Position numbers and translations under genes: made by a program
Assembly: GCA_030068145.1 (NCBI GenBank)
Contig: JAPJBO010000763.1
Coordinates: forward strand, 1 to 64,000
DNA from: Diplonema papillatum
Taxonomy: Eukaryota > Euglenozoa > Diplonemea > Diplonemida > Diplonemidae
Length of the DNA: 64,000 bases
Direction of reading: 5' to 3'
In this document: positions 1 to 10,472 of the stretch, in pieces
Layout: the number at the start of each line of letters is the position of its first letter
How positions within the stretch are numbered: position 1 is the first letter of the stretch
The notes under the pieces: model-generated
What the model was told of the DNA's origin: nothing
The model's database searches: none
Seen by the model: only the letters and a program-made list of their open reading frames with translations

Positions 1-620
1 CGCACAAATCCTTCTAGCACAGGCTGGTGGACGAAGAAGGCCAACTAACGGCAAAGGTGTCGTACACCACGTACCGCCAGCTACGTGGTGCCCGGTTCGA
101 ACACCTGGCCGGACGTGTGCGACACCTGCAGAAGGGAACACGATTAACCATCGCCTTCGTGAGGTTACCAGCAGCAAACTCACTTCTTGCCGATTTCTGC
201 CAATAAAAGTTGCCAATACTGCCAGAAGAACCTGGGGTCAGCTTTTTTAACAACCAGGGGCCTCGCCTCCTTGATGATTGATTTGCGTTGGACGACAGGT
301 GACTCGATCCAACTTGGGGAACTGTTTAAGCTGGTGTACAGTGGGGTTCACACTGGATTTGCGGGTGTCACACTGGATTCCGCACTGGATTTTTGGGTGT
401 CAGTGGATTTCACGCTGGATTTGCGGGTGTGGCACACTGGATCTAGCAGGTGTGCCCACGCCCGACACTTTGGCCGCACAGTTAACACCCCCACACGATG
501 CTGGAGTGCACCGTGCGGGGCCTCGAAACCCACAGAAACAGAGTTTTGCGCTCAGAAGAAGGCTCTCCGATTTGGCCCCAAAACCGGCCCGAAAAAATGG
601 TTTCTGGGGGGATATGGGTC
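1..620. other. No gene recognised; short degenerate tandem repeat
   Basis: No convincing exon was found. Bases 344-460 hold a degenerate tandem repeat built on ACTGGATTTGCGGGTGT-like units. Short ORFs here are on both strands, lack family resemblance and have no splice context. Confidence 0.5.
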
Positions 621-639
621 CCATACCCCACATGCCCAG

Positions 640-804
640 TATCTTACTATGCCATAAAACATCTGCCCAAACCCCCCCCCCCCCCACTTTTGGCATCGTA
701 CCATTTGATGAGGTTGAGCAAATTTTTTTTTTCCAAATTTTTTTTTGGAGGCCATCAGCTCCGCGGCAGCGTTTTAAAAAGACACAAGGTTTTGACCCTG
801 CATG
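640..804 (-). mobile_element. Partial MITE, family P
   Basis: Bases 735-804 match the reverse complement of one arm of the complete element at 55978-56183, including the terminal sequence GGTTTTGACCCTGCATG. The opposite terminal inverted repeat is not recognisable, so this copy is truncated or internally rearranged. It also carries a C-run near 675 and T-runs near 720-745. Confidence 0.6.
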
Positions 805-812
805 GTACCGAC

Positions 813-2083
813 TACGCGGGAACTCCTCAATACGGGGAACTCCTCAATACGGGGTAGGGCTACATCTTTAGACTCCGTATGCAGCTGGTGGCTAACTGAG
901 GGGGCTTATGTAGCTTGCCACTGCGGCGGAATATTCCAGTTCACATTCGAAAGTAGCCCTCGCCTTTTCACAACCCCGGACTACGCAATACGGGGCAAGA
1001 CCAGGCGACCAAGAGAAGCGGGGGGACGCGACCCAGAGACCCGGGCTAAGTAGCTTGGAACTAGTGTGATGGACCATGCGTAGTTCGTGCGTATAAGTCG
1101 AACTTTGAGTGGAAAGATATCCTACTACAATAGTCTCGCGGGTTGCCCTCGTGGAGGTAGGGACCGATGGCATCCCATTGGTCCATTCATGTGCATCTTT
1201 TACTAGTGATATCCCAAGCACCACCTGAACGCGTTAGGGGAATTCACAAGGTTTTGCAACCGAGTGACACGTCACCCGAAACGAGCTGCACCCTCTCACT
1301 ACATGGAGGGAATGCAAAATGAATTGGTCTATGAAAATGCAAAAGTCAAGACCGTTCCTCTCCCATGATCCGAGTTAGCATACTCGTATGCGCTCGATCA
1401 AATGGTCAAGGTAATCGGGAAGACACGATGGTGAAATCAGTCGAGGAAAGCTATCGGTCGTAGAGATACGATCGAGGACTGCCCCTTTTGAAAGCTGAAG
1501 AATGAATAGAATGATCATGCATCAATCTAGGCTTGGCACGATACAATCTCTGTTATCGGGGAATCTCTGATTCGTCAGATTTTCCTCGGTCCAGTCTGGT
1601 TCCCCGGAGGGGGCCCCCTACCCAAGCCTGTACGGCCAACCATAGACTTTGAAATACCGAGTTTCTTCCCACACATAACTTGTACTCTGCAATACCGACC
1701 TTCTTCCCACATAACTTATACCCTAACAACGCTAGAAAACGCACCTAATCGACGCAATCCACACGACAGACGCAACTGCCTCAAGCGAGTAGACCACAGT
1801 GAAAGCACACCTGGTGCGAATTGTCCATTGTATTCTTGACCGCCTTGCCTTACTTTCTGTTTGTCTTTCTCTCTCTCTTTCTGTCTCTCGCTCTGTTTGC
1901 CTTTGATATCCCGCTGGAATCCAAACTCCGAAGGTGTGCCCGAGTCACACCCGAAAAAGCGAGCGTCTCCACCCAAAACCGCGTGCCAAATGCGCACCCG
2001 ACATGCCGGTGCCACACCCACTTTTGACCTTCAACTTCGGCTCCTCGTGTAGGCAACGCACGTGTGTTGCGAGTTTGCACTTT
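813..2083. other. No gene recognised
   Basis: Only minor features are visible: a short duplication (AACTCCTCAATACGGGG, about 820-857), a two-unit repeat around 1655-1735 (CTTCTTCCCACATAACTT), and a pyrimidine-rich tract at about 1850-1905. No open frame looks coding. Confidence 0.4.
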
Positions 2084-2276
2084 GTATAAGCACCTGCGTT
2101 GTAAGAAATACTTGAGGAGACTGCCCGTTGCAAATATTAAAGGAGGCGCAAAGTATGCTGCAGCCCACACGAAACCCCGTGTGCACCTGAGATTCGTGCC
2201 CGGCGTTAAAAAAAAAAAGCCCGCTTTGTAGTTGCGTTTCGTCGAAATAAGCACACGGCAACCCCTCGAGCATTTT
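2084..2276 (+). repeat. Dispersed repeat family B, copy 1
   Basis: It begins GTATAAGCACCTGC and ends CCCTCGAGCATTTT. The left subterminal AAATACTTGAGGAG-GCTGCC and the right GGCAACCCCTCGAGCATTT are inverted relatives of one another, the signature of family B. About ten full or partial B copies occur in the window. It has no coding capacity; it is probably a non-autonomous (MITE-like) element. Confidence 0.65.
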
Positions 2277-2413
2277 CACTCCGCATTTCACTCTGTGGGT
2301 GCCTACTGCGAGTGGGGTTACACTTGTCAAACCGCTTTCATCGAACTTTCGGCGCCTCTCCTCGTGGGGGGTGGACATGAGCCCTGACGGGCAGCTGCTG
2401 TCTGTTCTCTTTT

Positions 2414-2629
2414 TGTGTAAGCACCTGCTTTGTAGGAAATGCTTGAGGAGACTGCCAGTTGCGATAGATCAAAGGAGGTAAATGTGCTGTAGCCCACACG
2501 AAACACGGGTAAATCTGGGTTTAGTGGCGGGCGTAAGCGTTCAACAAAAAAGACCCACTTTGTAGTTGTATTGTTTTTTCCCCTCTAGCCTCCGTCGAAA
2601 TAAGTACAAGGCAGCCCCTCGAGTGTTTT
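2414..2629 (+). repeat. Dispersed repeat family B, copy 2
   Basis: Full-length copy with left end GTGTAAGCACCTGCTTTG and right end CCCTCGAGTGTTTT. The internal GGAGGTAAATGTGCTGTAG and GGCGGGCGTAAGCGTTC blocks are shared with the copies at 10.5, 15.9, 42.0 and 52.6 kb. Family C follows a few bases downstream. Confidence 0.7.
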
Positions 2630-2633
2630 CTCT

Positions 2634-2780
2634 TTTTAAGCAACGTGCAATGTGAGGAAACTAAACCGCCCGAGTAGGACCTTCTGATCATGATCATTTG
2701 CCAATTTTCCACCTGAACCCACGTCCAAAGTTTTTGGGTTCAGGGTTGTGCGGTCAACGAAAACTCTCGTTTCACCGTTC
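2634..2780 (+). repeat. Dispersed repeat family C, copy 1
   Basis: It shares GCAATGTG-AGGAAACT, CCGCCCGAGTAGGACC and the palindrome TGATCATGATCA with copies at 12.94, 13.13, 40.45 and 60.88 kb. It usually follows a T-run. No ORF. Confidence 0.6.
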
Positions 2781-2796
2781 CCGCCCCTTTCCAGCC

Positions 2797-3027
2797 CAAA
2801 GCATCTGCAGAATAACACGAAAAGCCTCTAGGCAAAAACCCGTTTTCACATTTCTTCTTTTTCCTACTCCCGCGTGTAAGGTCTTTTTTTCTTTTTTTTT
2901 GAAAGCATGCTGATACTGCATGGAATAGTTGACTCGACCTCGTGGACGGAGAACCTAAACTTAAAACAGAACCGACTCCCCTTCGTGATAAAGAGCGAAT
3001 AATACGAAACACTCCCCTTTTTTTTAT
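2797..3027 (+). repeat. Short dispersed repeat with flanking T-rich sequence
   Basis: The segment from CAAAGCATCTGCAGAATAAC through the following pyrimidine-rich block recurs at about 6222-6300, and a diverged piece (GAAGCCTCTAGGCAA) lies at about 36060-36085. No gene was found. Confidence 0.4.
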
Positions 3028-3312
3028 ACATAAGCGCCAGCTTGGAAGAAAACGCTCGACAAAAGCTGCCAGCCAAATAACCGAAGGGTTCCCAAGTGCT
3101 GTAACTACCGAACCACGTGTTGAACGGACGTGAGGTCATGCTTGTCTACCCCTACACGACACGGCACGCAAACGCCACAGGCCAAAGTCCAGGGTGGGAA
3201 AGCAACACACGGTGGTGTGAGCGAAGCACAAATCAGATTGTGTTTGTATTGTATTTGCCCCTCTACCACCTCTATATATTCCCCCCTCCATTCGGAGTCA
3301 AAGCAGCGCCGC
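3028..3312 (+). repeat. Dispersed repeat family A, copy 1
   Basis: The family A hallmarks are a left end ACATAAGCGCCAGCTTGG, a left subterminal CGCTCGAC..GCTGCC, the core GTGTTGAACGGACGTGAGG, and a right end TTCGGAGTC..GCAGC. In better copies the right end TCGAAGCAGCTACGTCGAGTATTTT is an inverted relative of the left arm. About 285 bp, non-coding. The last bases are diverged. Confidence 0.7.
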
Positions 3313-3487
3313 TTCAATCTGTCGTGCCAAGAGCTGCGACTCAGCTATTCCGTTCAGTTGAACGCCATTGCCTCGTTTGCAACGAAACGCGGAGGTTTCG
3401 GGGTCGGGAGAAGCCTTTATCATTTCCAAACCCACGCAACCGCCGAACTGCAGAGAACCCCTTTTCCTAGGAGGAATCGACCTGCAC

Positions 3488-3960
3488 ACGGAAAAATCCA
3501 AGCTCAAAGAGAAGCTGGAGTCAAAGAGCCCGCGGTCACACCCGCATTTGGCCGGCTCTCCTTAAACGGGGAGGCCAGAGCTTCCCGAACAACAGCACGA
3601 GCCCAGCGAATCGAGCACTTCACGGAAAAATCCAAGCTCAAAGAGAAGCTGGTGTCAAAGAGCCCGCGGTCACACCCGCATTTGGCCGGTTCTCCTTATA
3701 CGGGGAGGCCAGAGCTTCCCGAACAACAGCACGAACCCAGCGAATCGAGCACTTCTTTTTAAGAAAATGGCTGGTTCTCCTTAAACGGGGAGGCCAGAGC
3801 TTCCCGAACAACAGCACGAGCCCAGCGAATCGAGCACTTCTTTTTAAGAAAATGGCCGGCTCTCCTTAAACGGGGAGGCCAGAGCTTCCCGAACAACAGC
3901 ACGAGCCCAGCGAATCGAGCACTTCTTTTTAAGAAAATGGCCGGTTCTCCCTCAATGGGA
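3488..3960 (+). repeat. Tandem repeat, mixed ~135-bp and ~84-bp units
   Basis: Two long units begin with ACGGAAAAATCCAAGCTC. They are followed by three shorter units that share CTCCTTAAACGGGGAGGCCAG and CAACAGCACGAGCCCAGCG. The short units have lost the first part of the long unit and gained TTTTTAAGAAAATGGC. The array is open on the + strand for part of its length, which looks like a by-product of repetition. Confidence 0.75.
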
Positions 3961-4041
3961 AACCCAGAGACATCCAAACAACTGTCGCCAGCGCCCAGCG
4001 GTCGAGCGATTTCGTGAAGAATTAACCGCCGGGGATGCCAG

Positions 4042-4068
4042 AAAAGCGGGTGTGCCACCCGCTTTTTT
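4042..4068. repeat. Hairpin of dispersed family D
   Basis: AAAAGCGGGTG and CACCCGCTTTT form an inverted repeat. Similar hairpins linked to CTTCTGAGGCTGGA-like sequence recur near 10295, 12895, 18150, 58115 and 63190. It resembles a bacterial terminator in outline, but the setting is eukaryotic. Confidence 0.5.
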
Positions 4069-4164
4069 GACGCCCAGCTTCAGCTCGAGCGTCTCTGATG
4101 CTGGATTTCACCTTGTGGGTGGGGCACATGACGTAGGGGGAAGCTTGCAAGTTTGGTCTGCACC

Positions 4165-4275
4165 GAGAAGTTCGACGACATCGAAGTGGACGAAATGATA
4201 CGCGAGGCCGGAGTGAAGGGAAGGGACGGCGACATCAACTACGAGGAATTCTCGAAGAAGCGCACGTCCACATAG
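4165..4275 (+). CDS. Calmodulin-like protein, terminal exon (partial)
   Basis: The frame reads EKFDDIEVDEMIREAG, then GRDGDINYEEFSKKRTST and a TAG stop. This aligns along its whole length with the last EF-hand of calmodulin (EEVDEMIREAD...DGQVNYEEF). Family members are Ca2+ sensors that bind target proteins. The loop has one extra residue compared with calmodulin and lacks acidic ligands at positions 1 and 3, so Ca2+ binding by this hand is doubtful. The exon probably begins at an AG just upstream (4150 or 4167). No earlier exons were found in the window, so either they lie outside it, lost among repeats, or this is a relic. The exon is too short for ordinary ORF calling. Confidence 0.6.
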   Translation, partial: EKFDDIEVDEMIREAGVKGRDGDINYEEFSKKRTST

Positions 4276-4849
4276 AAGTGATCCGGTGGCTCCCGGTTCA
4301 GCCGACTCGTGCTACAAGCAAAATTCCGCCGGTAACGAAACCCTGCCCAACGGAACCAATCGCCGCCCCGGGGTGGCGTAGTCTGTCACTTGCTGTCGTT
4401 GAAAGTGAAACTTCCCCTTTGTCATAGTAAGTTCTTCCGCAACTGAAGCACGCCGTCAGAGTTCCTTTTTTTTCAAACAAACCAATGTCGCAAGGCACCA
4501 GGCTGCTCGTCCTTCGGGATAACGGTAACGCAAAAAAAAAAAAAAAAAAAAAAAGGAAAAGAAAAAAGAAAATAAGAAAACAAAAAAAGAAAATCAACAA
4601 TTTAGTGTGGACGGGGCGATCACAGTATTCACAGACAGGCGAAAGACTACGACTTCTCGACCAGCTTTCCGAGGGTTAGACTTCGAGACCCCCTAAGATC
4701 GACATCCACTCTGACCCCAAAGGGCCAATCTTCCACTGCTATGAACGATAGTGGTATCTTGCAGATCGACTTCCCCTCCGACCCCAAAGAACCAAGCTTC
4801 CACTTCTACGGACGACGGTGGTATCTGAGGCGAATCTGAGGCGACTGTG
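4276..4849. other. Intergenic, poly-A tract and short tandem repeat
   Basis: It holds an A-rich tract at 4531-4600 and a two-unit repeat at about 4697-4828 (CGACTTCCCCTCCGACCCCAAAG-like). No gene was recognised. Confidence 0.45.
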
Positions 4850-5095
4850 ATAAACCAAGCTTGGCTATGATAGCCTGTGGCAGACTGCAGATAGACTGTG
4901 AAAGACAGCAGCAGTTTCAGCTTAGTGTGAGTTTGGTCAAAGTAACATCAAGGCAGCCTTTACAAAAGCCAGCCACAGTCAACGCCGCGTGGGTGCAGGC
5001 TTTTGATATTAATCATCATGTTTCAAACCCCCGACAGAGGGTGTCGGTGGTATAAAGGTGCAGTTGCCCGCATCCAACCGAGTTGAGGTTAGAAT
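4850..5095 (+). repeat. Dispersed repeat family L, copy 1 (possible coding relic)
   Basis: It is related to the inverted copy at 39590-39815. Both copies encode a similar peptide in the same frame (KVTSRQPL..P.TVNAAWV.AFDINH), followed, after a frameshift in this copy, by WYKGAVARIQP. Conservation of reading suggests a decayed coding segment, perhaps of a mobile element. The family was not recognised. Confidence 0.5.
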
Positions 5096-5414
5096 GCAGA
5101 ATATCTGTAGCGATGGCCTGCAATAGTCACTGGACAGCAGCAGGCGATTCGATGCAGTTCCAGGAAATAGAGGTGGACTAGTTCAATAGCAACGGATCGT
5201 TTCTCGATTCTTTCTGTCGGTCTCTTAACCTGAGAAGGTGTCATCACACCGTGGCTCACAAGGGACCTGAGGACCAAACCCCCCAAGGACCCGACTGGGC
5301 CACTTTCCTGAAACGGTAACATACCCAGTTCACTGGAGTGCCCGTTCCCGGCGAGCTACGAGGGAACGAACCTGTAAGAGTGCCAGCGCTACTCTCTCAA
5401 TAACGTACATAAAA

Positions 5415-5470
5415 GGTGTCACGGGATAAGCCGGCAGCCGCTGCTTAACGGCTTATCACGTAGGTGTCAC
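5415..5470. repeat. Hairpin bracketed by direct repeats
   Basis: GATAAGCCG (5425-5433) pairs with CGGCTTATC (5449-5457), and GGTGTCAC occurs directly on both sides. Function unknown; it could be a remnant of a small element. Confidence 0.4.
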
Positions 5471-5597
5471 CACTTTATCTTTAGCCATACTTCAACTCCC
5501 TTATATCACACCCAAACTGGGATGCAGCGGCGCAAAATTTGGTGATATAAGAATTAGTTTTGAGTGGAATATTATAAGGGCATTGCACCTTCCTACT

Positions 5598-5850
5598 CCG
5601 GCTGTTGCCAAAAGGAGGAGAGCCCGCGAAACAACGTGTCAACACACGCCTGCCAGGCGGTCTCGTCCGCCAGTCAGAACGCCCCCGGCTGCGCCACCAT
5701 CGGTGCAACAATCATCTTTGACTGGGCCACGGCTCGCTCCGCGCCCACGGCGCAACGACTTGCGCCCGCCGTAGTAGTACGGGATAGTAGTGGGGCGACC
5801 GGATACTCCTCGGAGAGATGGTCCCTGCACTCTAACTCGTCTCTCTCTCT
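5598..5850 (+). pseudogene. Exon-bearing repeat family H, diverged copy
   Basis: It resembles the exon segment at 17529-17820 and the copy at 45958-46205. The strongest match is downstream, where the flank GGCGACCGGA-ACTCCTCGGAGAGATGG and a CTCTCT tract are shared. The coding part is badly diverged, and a GTACGG donor-like site is still visible near 5776. Confidence 0.5.
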
Positions 5851-6492
5851 CTCCCTTCCTTTCCAGAGTGGATTGAGGTCAGAATAGAGGTGAACGAAGC
5901 TAACATCGAAGCGTTGGTTGGGAAGAAGTCTGGTCTGAACAGACCGAACACCAACAAACCTCTAAAAATGCCGACAAACAGCGACGACGGAACGAGAGAA
6001 CTAACACCAGGCCCGACCTATTATTACCGAAAGAGACCTGTCACAAGCGCGGGATCTTTTCCTGTTTTTTTTTTCTCTCTCTCTCTCTTTTCGGGCGTTT
6101 TCTGAAAAGGCTCTGTTTCTTCCTCTTTTTTCGGCGCCGAAGCTTCACCAGCTTCGGCTGACACCATTTGCGCACTTAACCATGGTTAAGAAGACGACTG
6201 AAAGCATATGCGCAAAGATAGCTCAAAGCATCTGCAGAATAACACGAAAAGCCTCTAAACCCGTTTTCACACTTCCCTTCTGCTTATTATTCGTGTTCTT
6301 TTGTTTTTTTTTTCTTTTGCGAAATCCTCCCCGCATTTTTCTCCCGCATTCCAACCCATTGTTCAGGTTCAAATGCCCCGCAACGCAACCAACACGCCCC
6401 CCGTACAACAATACTTGTATTGATGGCTGGCAACCGCAACAGGGTTTTCTGCAAAACGTGAGAAGGATGCGCCTCGTCGGGGTTCTTTTGTA
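5851..6492. other. No gene recognised
   Basis: Pyrimidine-rich tracts and a second copy of the short repeat seen at 2797 (6222-6300). No exon was supported. Confidence 0.4.
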
Positions 6493-6605
6493 ATGCTGCT
6501 GCTGTTAAAAAGCTCGTAGTTGGATCCAGAGCTCAGGTTGCAAGGCGGCCCAGTTTGCTGGGCATCAGCGTACTGCTGGTATAGCGCACAGCACCGGCAG
6601 TGTAT
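6493..6605 (+). pseudogene. 18S (SSU) rRNA gene fragment, V4 region
   Basis: Bases 6503-6524 read GTTAAAAAGCTCGTAGTTGGAT, the near-universal eukaryotic 18S core just before variable region V4, preceded by GCTGCTGCT as expected. About 80 further bases look like a V4 helix (GGCGGCCCAGTTTGCTGGGC). Neighbouring conserved 18S sequence is absent, so this is an isolated insertion and not an rDNA repeat. Confidence 0.6.
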
Positions 6606-6620
6606 TAGCTACAAGACTCT

Positions 6621-6767
6621 TTACGTAAGCGGCAGCTTGAAAGGAAATGCTCGACGAAGCTGCCAGACAAAGAACCGAAGGGATCCCAAGTGCTGTAACT
6701 ACCGAACCACGTGTTGAACGGACGTGAGGTCATGCAGGCCCACCCCTACACGACAAGACACACAAAA
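6621..6767 (+). repeat. Family A, copy 2, left part (split by family E)
   Basis: The left half of A runs from ACGTAAGCGGCAGCTTG through GTGTTGAACGGACGTGAGG. The right half resumes at 7104, so family E sequence is nested in this copy. Confidence 0.65.
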
Positions 6768-7103
6768 AGCAGCACCACAAATACACGAAAAGAGACGGTC
6801 AGACGGTACCAAGAAGACAGACAGTCACCTACTGCGGCACCATACTGAGGAGGGCCTACCGTAAGTAAGGTATGTGGACACTGGCCGAAACCACCAATGA
6901 CCAACGACCAAGGTACCCACCGATCCTCTTACCTCGTGTAACCACCACTCTTACGACACTCAGAGCACAAAGAATATCTTCCCTTAACGACGAAGGTCAC
7001 CCGGAGACTTTAAAACCCCGGAGTTTCAAGCGAACTTTCACTCTAAAAACGGTCACACGGAGACCCTAAACCCCCGGGATTTCAAGCGAACTTGAACTCT
7101 AAA
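6768..7103 (+). repeat. Dispersed repeat family E, copy 1, nested in A
   Basis: It contains an exon-like start (AGACAGTCACCTACTGCGG ... GGAGGGCCTACC|GTAAGTAAGG) and the E tail GGTCACCCGGAGACTTT...CAAGCGAACTTTCACTC. The tail is duplicated at 7045-7103. GTAAGTA after ACC is a perfect 5' splice-site consensus. Confidence 0.65.
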
Positions 7104-7190
7104 CATCAGATCGTGTTTGTATCGTATCTGCCCCTCTACCCATGTACATTTCCCTCCCATTCGGAGTCCAAGCAGCTGCGTCGAGCATTT
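7104..7190 (+). repeat. Family A, copy 2, right part
   Basis: It carries the A right half with ATTCGGAGTCC, GCAGCTGCGTCGAGCATTT. Confidence 0.65.
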
Positions 7191-7640
7191 CCCAGATCGC
7201 CGCAGTTTAATACCCTCTAAGGAAGATTACCCAAGACCTTTGTTTCATCAGTCTGCGCATCTTCTTTTTTTCTGTCTCGTGAGATCAAGAGCCGCGGGTC
7301 AACTTTGGCTGGTAGCGCTGCCCGACGACCGTTTCCAGTAGCTAATCCCCCGATACTGTGTCCTGAAGGGAACTTTTTTTGGACGGCTGCCCATGCAGAA
7401 GTTGAACGAAACTAACCAAGGAGTGCCAATCCAGACCAACCAAGAAGTGTCAATCCAGGACTCTAGTTTTTGGTTGTCATCAGAGCACCCGGCTTCTCAC
7501 CTCTTGACCCTACGCTACCCTGTAGTATTTCCACTGTATACACGGCGCACTAGTCATTTGTCAAAAACAGTGTTCTGACTACTCATATTGCTACTGAAAA
7601 GTGCTTACACATACGAGGGATTTGACGTGACTATAGTCAT
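7191..7640. other. No gene recognised
   Basis: A short duplication (CAATCCAGACCAACCAAG / CAACCAAGAAGTGTC, 7410-7460) is present. Nothing else was identified. Confidence 0.35.
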
Positions 7641-7684
7641 TCATACTAGTGGTCAAATATCTTACTAGTGATTCTTACTGGTGA

Positions 7685-8029
7685 GGCCTCCTTGCTACAG
7701 GGTACAGACCTTTTGCCACAATCGTGTTGCCGGGGCGACCCCCTCCTACGAGAGTCCAAAACGAAAGGCATAGAAAGACTTGTCCCCTGCGCCTGCCGCC
7801 TCCAACGACAGAGTCTCCCGGAGAGTATCAACCTCCGGAGTTCCAAAATGGCTTTCTCGCTAAATATACGGTACGCAGGCGTGTTTGCGCAGTCACTACG
7901 CCAAATTGAACTCCAAAATCCGAAGAACAAACGGTCTCGAAACAAAAGGACCTGTCCCACCCAGTGCAGCAGCGAGGAAATGACTGGTAAAGACATACTT
8001 TTGGGTGTGCAGCCAGAGAGTGTAGAATG
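7685..8029 (+). repeat. ~345-bp direct duplication, unit 1
   Basis: Nearly identical (a handful of substitutions) to 8259-8600. Both are preceded or separated by ACTAGT-rich sequence (7636-7683 and 8033-8100). ORFs run through on both strands in both copies, so none can be taken as coding. Confidence 0.8.
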
Positions 8030-8258
8030 AATGACTAGTCATTATGACTAGTCATTCATACTGGCGGTCAAATATCTTACTAGTGATTCTTACTAGTGAC
8101 TACTGCATGCTTGTGAAGGAATCCCTTCATAAGAGTACGCTTTCTTCCCACAAAAGCGGGCTCATCCACTTGTATGAATGACTACGGCAGTAGCCATACT
8201 TACTGAATGACTACAGGGTGAACCGTCGCCCTGGCCGTGTTGTGCAAAGGCGGCTCGG

Positions 8259-8600
8259 AGGCCTCCTTGCTACAGGGTACAGACCTTTTGCCACAATCGT
8301 GTTGCCGGGGCGACCCCCTCCTACGAGAGTCCAAAACGAAAGGCATAGAAAGACTTGTCCCCTGCGCCTGCCGCCTCCAACGACAGAGTCTCCCAGAGAG
8401 TATCAACCTCCGGAGTTCCAAAATGGCTTTCTCGCTAAGTATACGGTACGCAGGCGTGTTTGCGCAGTCACTACGCCAAATTGAACTCCAAAATCTGAAG
8501 AACAAACGGTCTCGAAACAAAAGGACCTGTCCCACCAGTGCAGCAGCGAGGAAATGACTGGTAAAGACACACTTTTGGGTGTGCAGCCAGAGAGTGTAGA
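8259..8600 (+). repeat. ~345-bp direct duplication, unit 2
   Basis: Second unit of the recent segmental duplication. It diverges from unit 1 by a few bases and one 3-base length difference near CCCAC(CCA)GTGCAGC. Confidence 0.8.
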
Positions 8601-8603
8601 CTG

Positions 8604-8828
8604 TCACCATAGGTGGCCACTCTGGCTCCAAAGATTTCCCGCGCCTGCGGCGCAGGGGAACCAAGTACAGTGCACCTGGCGGCCATGTGATGCAGGAAGG
8701 CCAACTGGAACACACTCGTCGACTCTCATCATAGGTGACCTCTCTGACTCCAAAGACTTCCGCAGGGAAAACCGAGTACAGTGCAGCAGGTGGCCATGTG
8801 ATGCAGGAAGGCCAACTGGAACACACCA
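8604..8828 (+). repeat. Two-unit tandem repeat (~115 bp each)
   Basis: Both units end GTGATGCAGGAAGGCCAACT followed by GGAACACAC. The first has a GCGCCTGCGGCGCAGG hairpin that is missing in the second. Confidence 0.75.
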
Positions 8829-9494
8829 CGCAGACTCAGCGCCGCCAGAAAACTGAAGCTTTTACCCTGTTTCACGCTTGCAACACAAATCCGCGATCCC
8901 AAAAAGTCGTGCCAGATAAGCACCTCGTCCTGGAGCGAAACGCGGAAACCCAAGTCCAGATTGGACAGTCGGAATTGCCAGGGGCCGGGTTCCATGAGAG
9001 TAGAAAGGGGAAAAAAGGAAAGCTAGACCCGCCCCCTGCGCCTGCTGTCTCCATCTGCTTCGGCAGATCGACAGTTACTACTCCGTGCGTAGTCCATTGT
9101 CGCAGTTTCTCGCTGCATATCAATCCATTATTGCTCGGGGTCCAGGCCAGAGCTAGGCACCCTGCTGCGACCCAACGAAAAGAAAGCCAAGCAAAAAAGG
9201 AAAAAAAAAATTCGAAAGAAACTTTGTTGTGGCATCGGTCGCATGTCTCTTCCTTGGCTAACCAAGGCGGGCTGTGAAAGTGAAAGTGTAGGCGCAAGGT
9301 GCGTACATGTGGCAGAAAAAATGGAGGGACCACCCTACCGGCAAAGACTACCACGGCAACCTTGCTTTACCCGTCCCCTTTGTTTCCTGAATTACAAAAA
9401 AAGGACCCCACCCTGCATCAACTACGGTCAACCGGTGGTGACTCGAAAACACCGGCTCCTAAAACACGAGACCGTCTAGCAAACAAAGTAACCA
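8829..9494. other. No gene recognised
   Basis: Overlapping ORFs exist on both strands, without recognisable domains or splice context. Nothing could be assigned. Confidence 0.35.
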
Positions 9495-9870
9495 AAAAAT
9501 ACTCGACGTAGTTGCTTCGACTCCGAATGGAAGGAAATATAGAGGTAAGGGGCAAATCCAAACACACCACCAGCACTTTTACCTCCTTGATCGCAACTGG
9601 CAGTCTCCTCAAGCATCTCAAGCATTTCCTACAAAGCGGGTGCTTTGTTCTTCGCTTACACCACCGTGCGTTGTTTTCTCACAAAAACGGATCTGGCGCT
9701 TCCTTTGTTTGTGCGCACTTACGGACTTTTTGACTGTGTGATTTGTCGTGTAGGGGTAGACCCGCATGACCTCACGTCCGTTCAACACGTGGTTCGGTAG
9801 TTGCAGCACTTGGGATCCCTTCTGTTCTTTGGCGGGCAGCATCGTCGAGCATTTCCTTTCAAACTAGCAC
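9495..9870 (-). repeat. Family A (minus) with a nested family B fragment
   Basis: ACTCGACGTAG...TTCGACTCCGAATGG at the left is the A right end in reverse, and CGTCGAGCATTTCCTTTC at the right is the A left end. A reversed B left end (CTCAAGCATTTCCTACAAAG, about 9590-9660) interrupts it. Confidence 0.65.
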
Positions 9871-10472
9871 TTCTGAATTTTTTAAAAAAGCCCCTGGCGA
9901 AAATCTACGGGCGCCGTGATGCGACGTATTGGCAAATCCTGGGCGACTTCGCAGCACGAAATGCCGCAGTTATGTAGTGTGTATGCGAAAGGGTTAGCTA
10001 TCAGGAGCCTAGCGATAAGGCAGCAGAGTGGGCAACCTGGCTGAAGCATGAGTTAAAGTCTAGCCCGATACAGTAAAGCTTTCTCCCCCCCAATCCCCTC
10101 CCACTGTCACACCACACACAAAGCTGAACCCCACAAGCACAAAACGTCGAAAGACACCAATCTGTACGCCCATACGGGATCGTCGGAAACACAAAAAAGG
10201 AACTCCCTGCACTAGAAGGTCCAGCCTCAGAAACTGGAGAAAAGAGGGTGGTGCCGAGTCGCACCCGCCCACCAACCAAAGCACGTGTAATTCCACACCC
10301 GAAAAGCGGGTGTTGTGGGTTGCCCTTCAATGTATTGTGCAGGCTAAAAAGACGTAGGCAGCGTGTTTTGGTGGTTGATCAGAATTCCTTACCTGAATAC
10401 ACACAGGGTAAATACAAGTGGGAAAACGATCAACCGGCACGCACGAACAAAACGAAGCGCCTGTCTTTTTTT
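9871..10472. other. No gene recognised
   Basis: It contains one family D hairpin (ACACCCGAAAAGCGGGTGT near 10295). No supported exon. Confidence 0.35.

Noticed and set aside
2150..2170. GGAGG motif in repeat B taken as a ribosome binding site
   Set aside because: It is part of the repeat consensus (GGAGGTAAATGTGCTG) and there is no prokaryotic gene here.
4042..4068. Rho-independent terminator look-alike (GC stem plus T-run)
   Set aside because: The context is eukaryotic, and the hairpin belongs to a dispersed repeat found at six or more sites unrelated to gene ends.
8200..8829. 209-codon minus ORF and its plus-strand overlaps in the 345-bp duplication
   Set aside because: Both strands are open in both copies and differences do not favour any codon position; treated as a segmental duplication.
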